DNA of 64,000 nt from UBA2421 sp964641895 (GTDB lineage Bacteria; Planctomycetota; Phycisphaerae; Tepidisphaerales; Tepidisphaeraceae), in assembly GCA_964641895.1 (NCBI GenBank), contig CAZXLA010000002.1:11565-75564 (forward strand), given 5' to 3'. Below, piece by piece: positions 32,439 through 41,090 of the stretch. The notes below the pieces were generated by a model. It did not search any database and was not told where the DNA came from. It saw only the letters and a list, made by a program, of their open reading frames with translations. Position numbers and translations under genes: made by a program. Within the stretch, counting starts at the first letter, position 1, and each line of letters begins with the position of its first letter.

Positions 32439-33545
32439 TTGGCCGAACTCTCTTACAAATCCGCCGGCGTCGACTATGAGGCGCTCGATGCGTTCAAGCG
32501 TGCTTGCCAGCGTGAGGCAGTTGGCACGCGATCGTCCCTGAAGCGGCACCAGCTTACCGAACCGGCTGACGTTCGTGGCGACAGCGCCTTTCTGCTCGAA
32601 ACCGAAACTGAATTTCTCGCGCACGTGGAAGAAGGTCTGGGCACCAAAAACCTCATCGCCGATGCCATGGCCGAACTGACCGGCCAGTGCTACTACCGGG
32701 CCATGGGCATCGATACCGTGGCAACAATCGTTAACGATTGTATTACATGCGGCGCTTTGCCGATCAGCGTCGCCATGCATGCTGCCGTCGGCGATTCGGC
32801 GTGGTTTGCCGACACGCATCGCTCGGCCGAGCTTGCCGGCGGGTTTGCGCAAGGCTGCACGCAGGCCGGCGCCGTGTGGGGCGGGGGAGAAACGCCGGCG
32901 CTCAAAGGCATTGTCCAGCCCGGCGCGATCGTGCTCGCCGGCAGCGCGGTCGGAAGGATTCGCCCTAAATCGCAACGAATTTTGGGTAACATTCAATCCG
33001 GCGATGCAATGATTTTCATCGCTTCGGGCGGCGTGCAAACCAACGGCCTTACGCTGTGTCGTACCTTGGCCGACCGTCTGCCGCAGGGTTATCGAACCCT
33101 GATGGCCGACGGGCGAATGTACGGCGAAGCGCTTTTGGATCCTTCGGTCATTTACGTCCGATTGATCGCCGGCCTGGCCGCCGCCGGAATCGTGCCGCAT
33201 TACGCGGCTCATGTGACGGGCCACGGTTGGCGGAAGTTGATGCGGGCGGTGGAGCCCATGGTTTACAAAATCACCGATCTCGGCCCGCCGATGCCCGAGG
33301 TTTTCAACTTCATTCAGCAGACCGGCGGCTTGTCAGTGCGTGAGGCGTATGCGACATTCAACATGGGCGCGGGGTTTGCCGTTTACGTGGATCCGGCGCA
33401 GGCCGACGAAGTGCTGAAGGTTGCCGCGTCCGCCGGCTACCGCGCCTGGCGCGCCGGGTCGCTTGAGAAGCAAGGCGATCGCAAAGCGGTGGAGATCGAG
33501 CCGCTGGGAATCACGTTCGAATCGGACACGCTGCAGGTCCGATGA
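32439..33545 (+). CDS. PurM-like AIR synthase-related protein
   Basis: 368 residues from the TTG at 32439; the frame is open from 32403. SYKSAGVDYEALDAFKR opens like phosphoribosylformylglycinamidine cyclo-ligase (PurM), and YRAMGIDTVATIVNDCITCGALPI, GGETPALKGIVQPGAIVLAGSAVG and AAHVTGHGWRKLMRA follow in the PurM order. The usual PurM phrase GTKLLLA is replaced by GTKNLIAD, and the Gly-rich C-terminal region is shifted, so it could be a paralogue rather than the purine enzyme. Start uncertain. Confidence 0.75.
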   Translation: MAELSYKSAGVDYEALDAFKRACQREAVGTRSSLKRHQLTEPADVRGDSAFLLETETEFLAHVEEGLGTKNLIADAMAELTGQCYYRAMGIDTVATIVNDCITCGALPISVAMHAAVGDSAWFADTHRSAELAGGFAQGCTQAGAVWGGGETPALKGIVQPGAIVLAGSAVGRIRPKSQRILGNIQSGDAMIFIASGGVQTNGLTLCRTLADRLPQGYRTLMADGRMYGEALLDPSVIYVRLIAGLAAAGIVPHYAAHVTGHGWRKLMRAVEPMVYKITDLGPPMPEVFNFIQQTGGLSVREAYATFNMGAGFAVYVDPAQADEVLKVAASAGYRAWRAGSLEKQGDRKAVEIEPLGITFESDTLQVR

Positions 33546-33602
33546 ATGGTCGGCGCAAAAGTCGGCGGACGCGATCGCTGCACACAAAGGTTGAAGCATT
33601 GT

Positions 33603-34001
33603 ATGGCCCGCGAATTTTTCAAAGTCATCGCCGATCAGTCCGTGAACGTGCTGCAGCTGACAATGCCCGCCGGAACGGACGTTTCTGAGTTTGATGCGCT
33701 CAATCAACTGGCGCTGGCGGAACTCGCCTCGGCCGCCGGCGACGGCTGGATTCTGGACATGTCGCAGTTCAGCTATGTCGGCAGTGCGGCACTGGGCTTC
33801 ATGATCAACGTGCGACAGCGCATTCGTCAGGCCGACGGAATTCTGGTTGTTTGCGGCGTGTCGACGCACATCATGGCGACGCTGCGCGCGTCATCGCTCG
33901 GTCGACTGTTCGCCATTATCGATTCGCGCCCCGCGGCAGTCGCGGCGGTGCTGGATTGGCGGAAGTCGCGCAAAACCCGACCGCGGCGCGGGGGGAAGTA
34001 A
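33603..34001 (+). CDS. STAS-domain protein (anti-sigma factor antagonist type)
   Basis: 132 residues from the ATG at 33603. The STAS pattern is present: LQLTMPAGTDVSEFDALNQLALAELASA, WILDMSQFSYVGSAALGFMINVRQRIRQADG, ILVVCGVSTHIMATLRASSLGRLFAIIDS. The phosphorylatable loop usually reads DSSGLG; here it is GSAALG, keeping one Ser but losing the Asp and second hydroxyl residue, so control by phosphorylation is doubtful. The C-terminus is basic (RKTRPRRGGK). It lies 57 bases after the PurM-like gene. Confidence 0.8.
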   Translation: MAREFFKVIADQSVNVLQLTMPAGTDVSEFDALNQLALAELASAAGDGWILDMSQFSYVGSAALGFMINVRQRIRQADGILVVCGVSTHIMATLRASSLGRLFAIIDSRPAAVAAVLDWRKSRKTRPRRGGK

Positions 34002-34068
34002 AGCGCCCAGTATTATCCCGCTGCGAAGTCGTGCGACCATTGATCGGCACCATCGCCGTATGACCATC

Positions 34069-34100
34069 GGCACTACTTGGCCTGAGAGCCAAGTAGTGCC
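34069..34100. repeat. Perfect hairpin GGCACTACTTGG...CCAAGTAGTGCC
   Basis: 12-bp perfect arms with loop CCTGAGAG, between the convergent STAS and TPR genes. It is the same family as the pair at 47697-47803. It could serve as a bidirectional 3' end. Confidence 0.75.
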
Positions 34101-34117
34101 ACCCGAACAACGCACGA

Positions 34118-35854
34118 TTACCCCTTCGAACTCGGCGCACTGGCCGGCGCGGCGCGGGCCTGCAGCGCTTCGGCCAGCACCAACAGCGAAACTACATCGG
34201 CATCCGGCGGGCCAATTTGCTGCAGGTTCTGCAACTGGCTGATCGCATCGGCGTAACGGCCACGCGCCACGGCCTGCATCGCCGGAAAGTTCTTGCGCAG
34301 CCAGGCGTGGCCGACCTGTGCCACCGATGCGCTGGATCGCTGCCGGCACTCCCGACGAAGCACGTCAAGCGCTTCGTCGTACTGCCCGGTCACCGTCAGC
34401 ACCTGGCGCAGATTCATGTAGGTTTGCCAGCGATCAGGGTTGACGGCCATCGCACGTCGAAAGTAAACCGCGGCGCCCGGCCAATCGCCGGTTTCAGAGA
34501 GAACGCTTCCCATATTATTCAACCCGGCGACGCTGTTCGGGTTGGCGCGCAGCGTATGCATAAAAAGCGACTCACTGCTCAACCACGACAAGGATTGCGC
34601 AACGCTGCGGCCCGATAGGACGACCAGCAGAATGCCGGCCGTCCAGCGCATCGCTCTGCCGTCAAAATATTTGAAGATTGCGCCGAAGAGAATGGCTGGT
34701 CCGAGCATCGCCAGATACAGGTAGTGATCAGCCGTCGTCGAATAATTCTGAAACGAGAACGGCACCAACCCCAAGACGGGCAATGGTGCAATCGCAAATA
34801 TCAGCAGAGCCGCCAACAGCCAGGGCTTGCACGATGGCCGGTATGACCATGCCGCGGCGCAGGTCAGCAGCAACAATGCAGGGATGATCCACGTCCACCC
34901 GATTGCGCCCGATTGCCAGATTTGCTGCGGCGTTCGGCCGTAATCGATACACAACCGCGCCGGCCAGATCAGCTTGCCGAGGTAGAACGCCAGCGCGTCA
35001 CCCGCCACCAGCGGACGGAGGTGGATCGCGACCGGCTCCACATCCGCACCGGATTGCGCCGCCCGCGCGATCAACGCCGCCGGCAGAGCAACCAACAGCC
35101 ACGGCACAAGCGATCGCGCGGCCGAATGGGCGTCTCGGCGAATCAGCAGCCAATCGATGACAAACAAGATCAGCGGCACCGTAACCGCCGACGGCTTGGC
35201 CAGCAGCGCCAGTGCGAAAGCCGCCAGCCCCGACCACCAGGCGATACGTCGCTGGCGCATGACGGCGGATTCGTCGGTGTGCAGGGTGTAGAACAGCATC
35301 GCCAACAGCGACAGCGCGCCGGCGAGAAGGTCTTTCAACCCGGATGTCCATCCAACTGCCTCCACTTGGATCGGATGCACCGCAAACAGCAGCGCGGCCG
35401 CCAGCGCGGGCCAGGATGATTGCATGAGTCGTCGGGCTATGAAAAAGACAAATGTTGCCGATGCCGTGTGCAGCGCGATGTTAACGAGATGAAAAAGGTA
35501 GGGGTTCAACTCCAACTGCCCCGTTCCCCCGCGCACCTGCGCCGCCGAGGCGATGGCCGACCAGACGGTGTACGTCAGCGGCACCCACAGGTGCGCCTGA
35601 TGGTTGATTACATCGCCCTCGGCCAGCCGCTGGGCGCGAATCGGCTGCCAATAACCGAACACATGCGCCATCGTGGGCGGGCGCATGGCGGGGTTATCGC
35701 GCAGGGTGTGCGGATCATCCCAGATCGTAAAGTCGGCGACGGAAAGCCGGCCATATACGGCGCAGACCGTAAGCGCGATGAAAACCACCGCCGTCTTGTT
35801 TGAGAGCCGACGCGCCACCGGACGACTTTTAATCACCCGGCCACATTCGCACAA
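34118..35854 (-). CDS. Polytopic membrane protein with C-terminal TPRs (TMTC-like)
   Basis: 578 residues. A GT-C-like membrane region covers about 1-430: the first loop has FTIWDDPHTLRDNP with the Asp pair, followed by LFHLVNIALHTASATFVFFIARRL and AALLFAVHPIQVEAVGWTSGLKDLLAG, as in TMTC/PMT-like proteins. After the membrane part, TPR-like repeats begin at NPNSVAGLNNMGSVLSETGDWPGAAVYFRRAMAVNPD. Likely a lipid-linked sugar transferase of unknown acceptor. Confidence 0.75.
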   Translation of the reverse strand: MCECGRVIKSRPVARRLSNKTAVVFIALTVCAVYGRLSVADFTIWDDPHTLRDNPAMRPPTMAHVFGYWQPIRAQRLAEGDVINHQAHLWVPLTYTVWSAIASAAQVRGGTGQLELNPYLFHLVNIALHTASATFVFFIARRLMQSSWPALAAALLFAVHPIQVEAVGWTSGLKDLLAGALSLLAMLFYTLHTDESAVMRQRRIAWWSGLAAFALALLAKPSAVTVPLILFVIDWLLIRRDAHSAARSLVPWLLVALPAALIARAAQSGADVEPVAIHLRPLVAGDALAFYLGKLIWPARLCIDYGRTPQQIWQSGAIGWTWIIPALLLLTCAAAWSYRPSCKPWLLAALLIFAIAPLPVLGLVPFSFQNYSTTADHYLYLAMLGPAILFGAIFKYFDGRAMRWTAGILLVVLSGRSVAQSLSWLSSESLFMHTLRANPNSVAGLNNMGSVLSETGDWPGAAVYFRRAMAVNPDRWQTYMNLRQVLTVTGQYDEALDVLRRECRQRSSASVAQVGHAWLRKNFPAMQAVARGRYADAISQLQNLQQIGPPDADVVSLLVLAEALQARAAPASAPSSKG

Positions 35855-35984
35855 TTGCCGCGTTTGCTTTGACGGCCGTTCGCCGGGAAATCGGGTCGCT
35901 TACGCTCGCCGCTCGTTGTGTGCGTTACCCGCGGAAAGTTGCAAATCGGGTGGCGGAATCTACGCTCTTGCCGTGGAGGCAGTT

Positions 35985-36524
35985 TTGGCCCGTAAATCGA
36001 AAGCGAAGAAAATCGGCGTCTTTCCCGGTCAGTTCGATCCGATCACCAACGGCCATCTTGATGTGATCAAACGCGGGGTGCCGTTATTTGATGAATTGAT
36101 CGTCGGCGTGGGTAGCAACCCCGATAAGCTTGACCTGTTCACCATCGACGAGCGCGTAGAGATGATTACCGCGCTGCTGAAAGACGTTCCCCATACGCGG
36201 GTAAGAAGCTATTCGGGGTTGACGGCAGATTTTGTGCGAAAAAATAAAGCCACGGCGATCCTTCGAGGCATTCGCGACGTATCAGATTTGCGGTATGAGT
36301 TTCAGCTCGCGCTGGCGAACCGCGCCGTGGGCGACGTGGAAACGATTTTTATCATGACCGGCGAACAGTACGCCCTTACCAGCAGCAGCCTGATCCGCCA
36401 AGTGGTATCGCTGGGCGGAGATGTTCGAAAACTGTCGGCGGTGCTGCCAAAAGACGTTTTGCGACGGTTGATCGAAAAACAACCGCAAGTGCTTGTCAAG
36501 ACGCCAGATGCGCCGCAAACCTGA
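35985..36524 (+). CDS. coaD: Phosphopantetheine adenylyltransferase
   Basis: 179 residues. CoaD adenylates 4'-phosphopantetheine in coenzyme A synthesis. GVFPGQFDPITNGHLDVI carries the T/HxGH motif, followed by RVRSYSGLTADFVRK, ILRGIRDVSDLRYEFQLALANR and TSSSLIRQVVSLGGDV, all diagnostic. The TTG at 35985 is chosen because GGAGG lies 4 bases upstream. The C-terminal 15 residues extend past the usual end. Confidence 0.95.
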   Translation: MARKSKAKKIGVFPGQFDPITNGHLDVIKRGVPLFDELIVGVGSNPDKLDLFTIDERVEMITALLKDVPHTRVRSYSGLTADFVRKNKATAILRGIRDVSDLRYEFQLALANRAVGDVETIFIMTGEQYALTSSSLIRQVVSLGGDVRKLSAVLPKDVLRRLIEKQPQVLVKTPDAPQT

Positions 36525-36603
36525 ACCGGCAATGAGCCGGTGTTTCGCCGAGGTGCTCCGGGAAATTGGGCAAAATTTACGTTGTCGCGGTGGCTGAATT
36601 CCC

Positions 36604-36632
36604 TTGACGTATTGGACACCATGAATGATAGT
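36604..36632 (+). promoter_or_regulatory. Weak candidate sigma70 promoter
   Basis: TTGACG (36604-36609) and GATAGT (36627-36632) with 17 bases between. It lies in the 444-base gap between coaD and the prepilin gene. No RNA gene or other feature is recognised in that gap. The distance to the next ATG is about 335 bases. Confidence 0.3.
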
Positions 36633-36968
36633 GTAAATCGCTTGATCCACCGTACCCACGGCGATCAGGCCTGTCGCTTGCAGGAGCGTGAGTTGGCTTG
36701 GTGCTGAGGGCTGTTTGCCAAGTCAGCTAGGTTAGTGCTCTTGCGGGCGTCAGTGAACGTTTTACACCTTGGAAAAATCCGTCGGCGGTGTTCGCCGGCG
36801 GTTACAACTGTCGCGGAGCGTTTCTTCCAACCATGATTCTCACCGGCAATCGAGTACCACATTTCGTGGTATTCACACGCTGCCCTCATTTTTTTCTTTT
36901 TGCCGCCGGCGTATCCTGGTCATGTTGAAGTGCAACGCGACGTTTCGAGTTCCTGAAAGGAGCTTCGT

Positions 36969-37850
36969 ATGAAGCGTCGTAATCTGGCGGGCTTTACGCT
37001 CGTCGAACTGCTGGTCGTCATTGGCATCATCGCGCTGCTGATTTCGATCCTGCTGCCATCACTCAACCGTGCCCGTGAAACGGCCAACCGAGTGAAATGC
37101 GGCAACAACCTGCGTCAGATCGGTCTGGCGCTCAAGCTGTACGCCAACGAAAACCGTGGCGCGTTCCCGCGGGCGCCGTATACGGCCACCACGAGCGCTC
37201 TGCCGATTTTCGGTTCGGGCGTATTGTCGTCTGATACGTTTGCCGGCACGCCGACCACCGCTGGGTCGGACACGCAAGTCGGCTTCAACGACGTTGGCGC
37301 TGCACTGTTCCTGCTGCTCCGCACGCAGGACATCACTTCCGAAGTCTTCACCTGCCCGAGCAGCAATGCCGAGAAGTGGGATTTCGGTGGTGGCAGCAAC
37401 ACCGCATTGAACTGGTCGAACTGGGGCGCAACGTCGACCAAGCCCGGGTATTACGGTAAGCACCTGAGCTACAGCTACCAGAACCCTTACGCCGACACCA
37501 ATGCCGCTCAGACGTTTCGTCTGACCGACACCCTCGGCTCCGAGTTCGCGCTGGCTGCCGATATCAACCCCGGCGTCAGCTCGACGACCGACAACGTTCT
37601 GTTCGTAGGCTCCAACTCCTCGGCTCGTGAAATGAAGCTGGGGAACAGCAACAACCACGATAAGGACGGCCAAAACGTGCTGTATGCCGATGCGCACGTC
37701 GAATTCCAGCAGAACCCGTTCGCGGGGACGCAGCGTGATCACATTTACACACGCCGCTCCACCACGAACACGAACGTGTTCGCCCACCCGACATCGGGCG
37801 GCCCGTACGATGGCAACGACACGGTCCTTCTGCCGACCGACGACAACTAA
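36969..37850 (+). CDS. Type II secretion/type IV pilin-like protein (H-X9-DG class)
   Basis: 293 residues. The prepilin leader MKRRNLAGFTLVELLVVIGI has the cut site after Gly8 and Glu at +5, followed by a hydrophobic helix IIALLISILLPSLNRARE. The C-terminal part ends in a VLYADAHVEFQ motif of the kind in planctomycete prepilin-like (DUF1559-related) proteins. GAAAGGAG lies 8 bases before the ATG. It should be cleaved by prepilin peptidase and exposed outside the inner membrane. Its role is unknown. Confidence 0.85.
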   Translation: MKRRNLAGFTLVELLVVIGIIALLISILLPSLNRARETANRVKCGNNLRQIGLALKLYANENRGAFPRAPYTATTSALPIFGSGVLSSDTFAGTPTTAGSDTQVGFNDVGAALFLLLRTQDITSEVFTCPSSNAEKWDFGGGSNTALNWSNWGATSTKPGYYGKHLSYSYQNPYADTNAAQTFRLTDTLGSEFALAADINPGVSSTTDNVLFVGSNSSAREMKLGNSNNHDKDGQNVLYADAHVEFQQNPFAGTQRDHIYTRRSTTNTNVFAHPTSGGPYDGNDTVLLPTDDN

Positions 37851-37886
37851 CAGTCGTTGATCGCAGCATGGGATGATTGCAATCGC

Positions 37887-37922
37887 AAGGCCCGCCGGCA
37901 ACGGCGGGCCTTGTCTTTTTGA
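37887..37922 (+). terminator. Rho-independent terminator after the prepilin-like gene
   Basis: AAGGCCCGCCG, loop GCAA, CGGCGGGCCTT form a perfect 11-bp stem followed by GTCTTTTTG. The same sequence reappears at 38042 beyond the N-run. Confidence 0.85.
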
Positions 37923-37941
37923 ATTTCGGATTGCGGAATGG

Positions 37942-38041
37942 NNNNNNNNNNNNNNNNNNNNNNNNNNNNNNNNNNNNNNNNNNNNNNNNNNNNNNNNNNN
38001 NNNNNNNNNNNNNNNNNNNNNNNNNNNNNNNNNNNNNNNNN
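37942..38041. other. Assembly gap (100 N) between identical 55-base ends
   Basis: The 55 bases before the gap (37887-37941) are identical to the 55 bases after it (38042-38096). This is the signature of two contigs overlapping by a k-mer length and joined with placeholder N. The terminator therefore may exist only once in the real genome. Confidence 0.9.
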
Positions 38042-38075
38042 AAGGCCCGCCGGCAACGGCGGGCCTTGTCTTTTT

Positions 38076-38189
38076 GAATTTCGGATTGCGGAATGGCGAT
38101 TGCGGATCTGAAGAGTGGGTTCCCGCAGCCTCTGCGTCACTCAGGCCTCTATACAAAATCCGCAATCCCCATTCCGCAATCCGAAATTC
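38076..38189. repeat. GAATTTCGGATTGCGGAATGG inverted repeat
   Basis: Arms 38076-38107 and 38158-38189 are 32 bases long with one mismatch. This is the repeat at which the assembly broke. Confidence 0.8.
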
Positions 38190-38278
38190 CGCCTGTGCGT
38201 CGCTTGAGATTTCCTACGATCCTTGGGGTGTTCCGGTTAGATTGGCGAGTTATGGAGGAAGTCCTTCCGCCCCAAACT

Positions 38279-38734
38279 ATGGCAGGCGCGGGTTTTGAGC
38301 CGACCCGTGTGCGGCAGTTCACCATTTTTCTGGAAAATCGGGTGGGCCGGCTGATGCTGCTGGTTCGCGCGCTGGAAGAGCATGTGGGCCGCATCATCGC
38401 TTTGAGCATCGAAGAATCCGGCGACTCGGCCCTGGTGCGGCTCATTTGTGCCGATGCCGACATGGGCCGGCACGCGCTGCGTCAGGAGGGGTTTTCGTTC
38501 AGCGAATCGGACGTGCTGGCGGTCGAGCTGCCCAATACGGCACACCCGCTCGAAGCCACCTGTTACGCGCTTCTCGCCGCCGAGTTGAATATCCATTATG
38601 CCTACCCGCTGTTGATCAATGCCGGCCAGCCGGCGCTGGCGCTTTATGTGGATGACCCCACGCTTGCCGCGCAAATCTTGATCCGAAAAGGCTTTAGACT
38701 TCTCGGCGAGAGCGACTTAAAAAACCTCGCGTAA
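38279..38734 (+). CDS. ACT-domain protein
   Basis: 151 residues from the ATG at 38279; an ATG at 38252 is also possible. Two ACT-like units are visible: VRQFTIFLENRVGRLMLLVRALEEHVGRIIALSIEESGDSALVRLI and, after LEATCYALLAAELNIHYAYPLL, ALALYVDDPTLAAQILIRKGFRLLGESDL. Tandem ACT proteins of this type bind amino acids and regulate their metabolism. Ligand unknown. Confidence 0.75.
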   Translation: MAGAGFEPTRVRQFTIFLENRVGRLMLLVRALEEHVGRIIALSIEESGDSALVRLICADADMGRHALRQEGFSFSESDVLAVELPNTAHPLEATCYALLAAELNIHYAYPLLINAGQPALALYVDDPTLAAQILIRKGFRLLGESDLKNLA

Positions 38735-38879
38735 ATTTTGGCCAGCGCACACCACTCTATTTCCCGGCGTGGCTGCTGGGTGGCTACTCCACGCTGTCGC
38801 CGCGTTGGCGCGTACATTGGAGCAATGGCGGCGATGCATCCGATAAACCCAAAGACCGGCGGCACAACCCCGGTCGGCT

Positions 38880-39911
38880 ATGCTGGAAGCCGCTCTCAAA
38901 TTCGCCCCCTGCCAGCATCGGCTGAGCGTGCACGGCCATGCCGTCCAGATCGATTGTGAAGTGGCGGCGATGAACTGGCCGGCGCATCACGCGTTAGGCG
39001 AGTTTGCGACCCCCGACTGGCCCGACGGGTTTACACCGGTGCCAGGCTCCATTCAGCCTTACGATGAGTCGGTGGTGATGCGCCACCTCTCGCCCGATGC
39101 GAGCGCCATCGCCACCGGCGACGAGCTTACCGAACTTTACGGCCACGGCGAACGATTCTGGCTCGTCGACGACCGCTGGGGCCTGTGTGAAATCAACTTC
39201 CTCAAAGGGGAGTGGCGAAGCTGGATTGTGCCCGATGCGCGCCTGAGCGGCGTCGCCATGACTGATTCGGCGGTTCTGTGGCCGCTCGCGCAGCTTCTGC
39301 AAAACAAGGGCCTGACCCTGCTGCCGGCGGTCTCGATCTGCCGCGGGGGGTTTGGGGCGATGATCATCAGTCCGTTCGGCGTCGAGCCGGAACTGTCGGC
39401 GCTGATCGGCTCGGGCTGGCGCATTATCGGCCAGCGCTGGACGGCGCTTCGTGAGGATGAAGGCCGCATTGCCATGCTGCACATGCCCGGTGCCGTCGAG
39501 CGATCGAGCGGTGCCCGCCCGCGTAACGGCTCGATCGAACCCGTGAATGGCCTGATCGACCTCACCGCAAAGAACGCCGATGCCAACCAGCACCACGCGT
39601 TCTGTGATGCGGTGATCGTCGTCGACGCCGCCCGCCGAGGCAGCGTCAGCGTTAAGCCGATGAAAGGCTCGAACGTCGTGGCCAACCTGCGCCGCGCATG
39701 GCCGATTTTCGAGCTGCGTTCCCAGCCCAGAATCGAGCAAATGCCCGCGCGGCTGGCGGCAGAGTGCTCGATCTACGAAGCGCAATTCTCACGCCGGGCC
39801 GATGATTTCGTGATGGCGATGGACCAGGTCTCCGCCAGCCGAATTGCCCGGCCCCGCCGCATGCAGATGCAGATCCTTCCGGCACGCCTGCCTCGCCAGA
39901 TTCCCGCGTGA
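38880..39911 (+). CDS. Hypothetical protein, possibly an HprK-like fold lacking the P-loop
   Basis: 343 residues, no close family recognised. Residues ~140-205 follow the course of HPr-kinase-like proteins. LLPAVSICRGGFGAMIISPF occupies the place of the strand-P-loop-helix unit, but SPFGVEPELSAL stands where GxxGxGKST should be. GSGWRIIGQRWTALREDEG then resembles the 'xGFxLLSDDxVxL' strand. If right, it has lost ATP binding. The C-terminus is basic (RIARPRRMQMQ). It starts 145 bases after the ACT gene. Confidence 0.5.
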   Translation: MLEAALKFAPCQHRLSVHGHAVQIDCEVAAMNWPAHHALGEFATPDWPDGFTPVPGSIQPYDESVVMRHLSPDASAIATGDELTELYGHGERFWLVDDRWGLCEINFLKGEWRSWIVPDARLSGVAMTDSAVLWPLAQLLQNKGLTLLPAVSICRGGFGAMIISPFGVEPELSALIGSGWRIIGQRWTALREDEGRIAMLHMPGAVERSSGARPRNGSIEPVNGLIDLTAKNADANQHHAFCDAVIVVDAARRGSVSVKPMKGSNVVANLRRAWPIFELRSQPRIEQMPARLAAECSIYEAQFSRRADDFVMAMDQVSASRIARPRRMQMQILPARLPRQIPA

Positions 39912-39932
39912 GAATCTACTCGGAAAATTCCC

Positions 39933-40040
39933 TGTTCTGGTACGCTCAGGAGGGGCCAAGGTGAAGGGCGAACGCGAAGGGCACCATCCGCAGTCGACCC
40001 TCCCCCCAACCCCCTCCCTGAGTACATGGAGGGGGAGAAC
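39933..40040. repeat. CTCCCTGAGTACATGGAGGG repeat with inverted flank
   Basis: A left element (CTGTTCTGGTACGCTCAGGA, then GGGGCCAAGGTGAAGGGCGA) and a right element (CCCCCTCCCTGAGTACATGG, then AGGGGGAGAAC) face each other. They end 22 bases before the start of the next gene. Same family as 21705-21757 and 42543-42657. Confidence 0.75.
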
Positions 40041-40062
40041 CTCGGCGCGTACAATCGCATCG

Positions 40063-40905
40063 ATGCAATCGCTGGCGTTTTCCACCAATGCGTTCAAGCA
40101 AAGCACGCTTCACGAATCGATCGAGGCGATTGCACAGATTGGCTACACCGGCGTGGAACTCATGGCCGATTTGCACCACGCCTACCCGCCCCACTTCGAC
40201 GCCGCCGCCCGTGCCAAGACCCGGCAACTGCTGGCCGACCGCAACCTGCGCGTCACCAACATCAACGCGTTCACCCATTTCATCGACGGCGACACCTACC
40301 ACCCGACGTGGATCGAGGACGACCGCGCGCTGGTGCAGAAACGCATTGAGCACACCAATAATTGCGTGAAGCTGGCAAGGGACTTCGATTGCCGCACGGT
40401 AAGCATTCAACCCGGCGGGCCGATGATCGGATCGTCCAAGTCGTACGAACACGCCGCTTGCGGCTTCGCAGAAGCACTGGCACAGGTCGTTTCACACGCA
40501 AAAGAACAGAACGTCATCCTCGCCATCGAACCGGAACCCGGTTTGCTCATCCAGACCGCCGACGAATTTCTGATTTTCAAGAACACTTTTTTCAAGAACG
40601 AGGACTGCGTACGCATGAACTGCGACATCGGCCACCTGTTCTGCGTCGGCGACGATCCGGCCGACGTGATTCGTTCCATGCCGGAGCATGTGGCCCATGT
40701 GCACTTGGAAGATATCGGCGCCAACCGCGTTCACCAGCACCTGACGCCCGGAAAAGGCATCATCGACTTCGCCGCCATCTTCGCTGCCCTGCGCGACATT
40801 CACTACGCCGGCCATGTGACGGTGGAGCTGTACCCCTACGAAACCTCCGCCGCCGGCGTGGCGAAATTGGCTTGGGAACATCTTCGGCGTAAGCTGAATG
40901 GCTGA
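40063..40905 (+). CDS. Sugar phosphate isomerase/epimerase (TIM barrel)
   Basis: 280 residues. The ATG at 40063 gives MQSLAFSTNAFKQSTLHESIEAIAQIGYTGVELMAD, the usual start of this family. Metal-ligand candidates are Glu in AIEPEPGLLI, Asp/His in MNCDIGHLFCVGDDP, His in AHVHLEDIGANRVHQHLTPGKG and Glu in GHVTVELYPYE. Residues ~130-136 (AACGFAE) are encoded by a 20-base repeat also found at 25042-25062. Substrate unknown. Confidence 0.85.
   Translation: MQSLAFSTNAFKQSTLHESIEAIAQIGYTGVELMADLHHAYPPHFDAAARAKTRQLLADRNLRVTNINAFTHFIDGDTYHPTWIEDDRALVQKRIEHTNNCVKLARDFDCRTVSIQPGGPMIGSSKSYEHAACGFAEALAQVVSHAKEQNVILAIEPEPGLLIQTADEFLIFKNTFFKNEDCVRMNCDIGHLFCVGDDPADVIRSMPEHVAHVHLEDIGANRVHQHLTPGKGIIDFAAIFAALRDIHYAGHVTVELYPYETSAAGVAKLAWEHLRRKLNG
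40452..40471. repeat. CGCCGCTTGCGGCTTCGCAG repeat in frame
   Basis: Identical over 20 bases to the copy in the GT2 gene (25042-25062), in the same reading phase. Confidence 0.6.
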
Positions 40906-40970
40906 CCCTTTGCGGTTGCACGGTTAATTTGGTTGATCGAGGGCGCAATGAACAATACGGCAATGAAAGG

Positions 40971-41090
40971 TATCATCCCGAACGGTGTTCCGGTGCGACC
41001 TCTGCGTCACAGCGCTTCGTTTCGCCACACGACACGGCGAATCAACGCAAGACAACGTAGAGGTCCGTCGCGAGTACGCTTCGGGATGAC
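40971..41090. repeat. TATCATCCCGAACG ... CGCTTCGGGATGACA inverted repeat
   Basis: The outer arms are ATCATCCCGAA and TTCGGGATGAC. The inner arms are GACCTCTGCGT and ACGTAGAGGTC. It fills the gap before the amidase gene and includes its first candidate ATG. Confidence 0.7.

Noticed and set aside
32220..33224. Open frame extending the minus-strand zinc-ribbon gene by some 335 codons
   Set aside because: This part is antisense to the PurM-like gene and has no family features. The ATG at 32219 opens a proper zinc-ribbon N-terminus.
36525..36968. tRNA or small RNA gene in the 444-base gap after coaD
   Set aside because: I found no cloverleaf, T-loop motif or terminator that would support an RNA gene; only a weak promoter-like pair.
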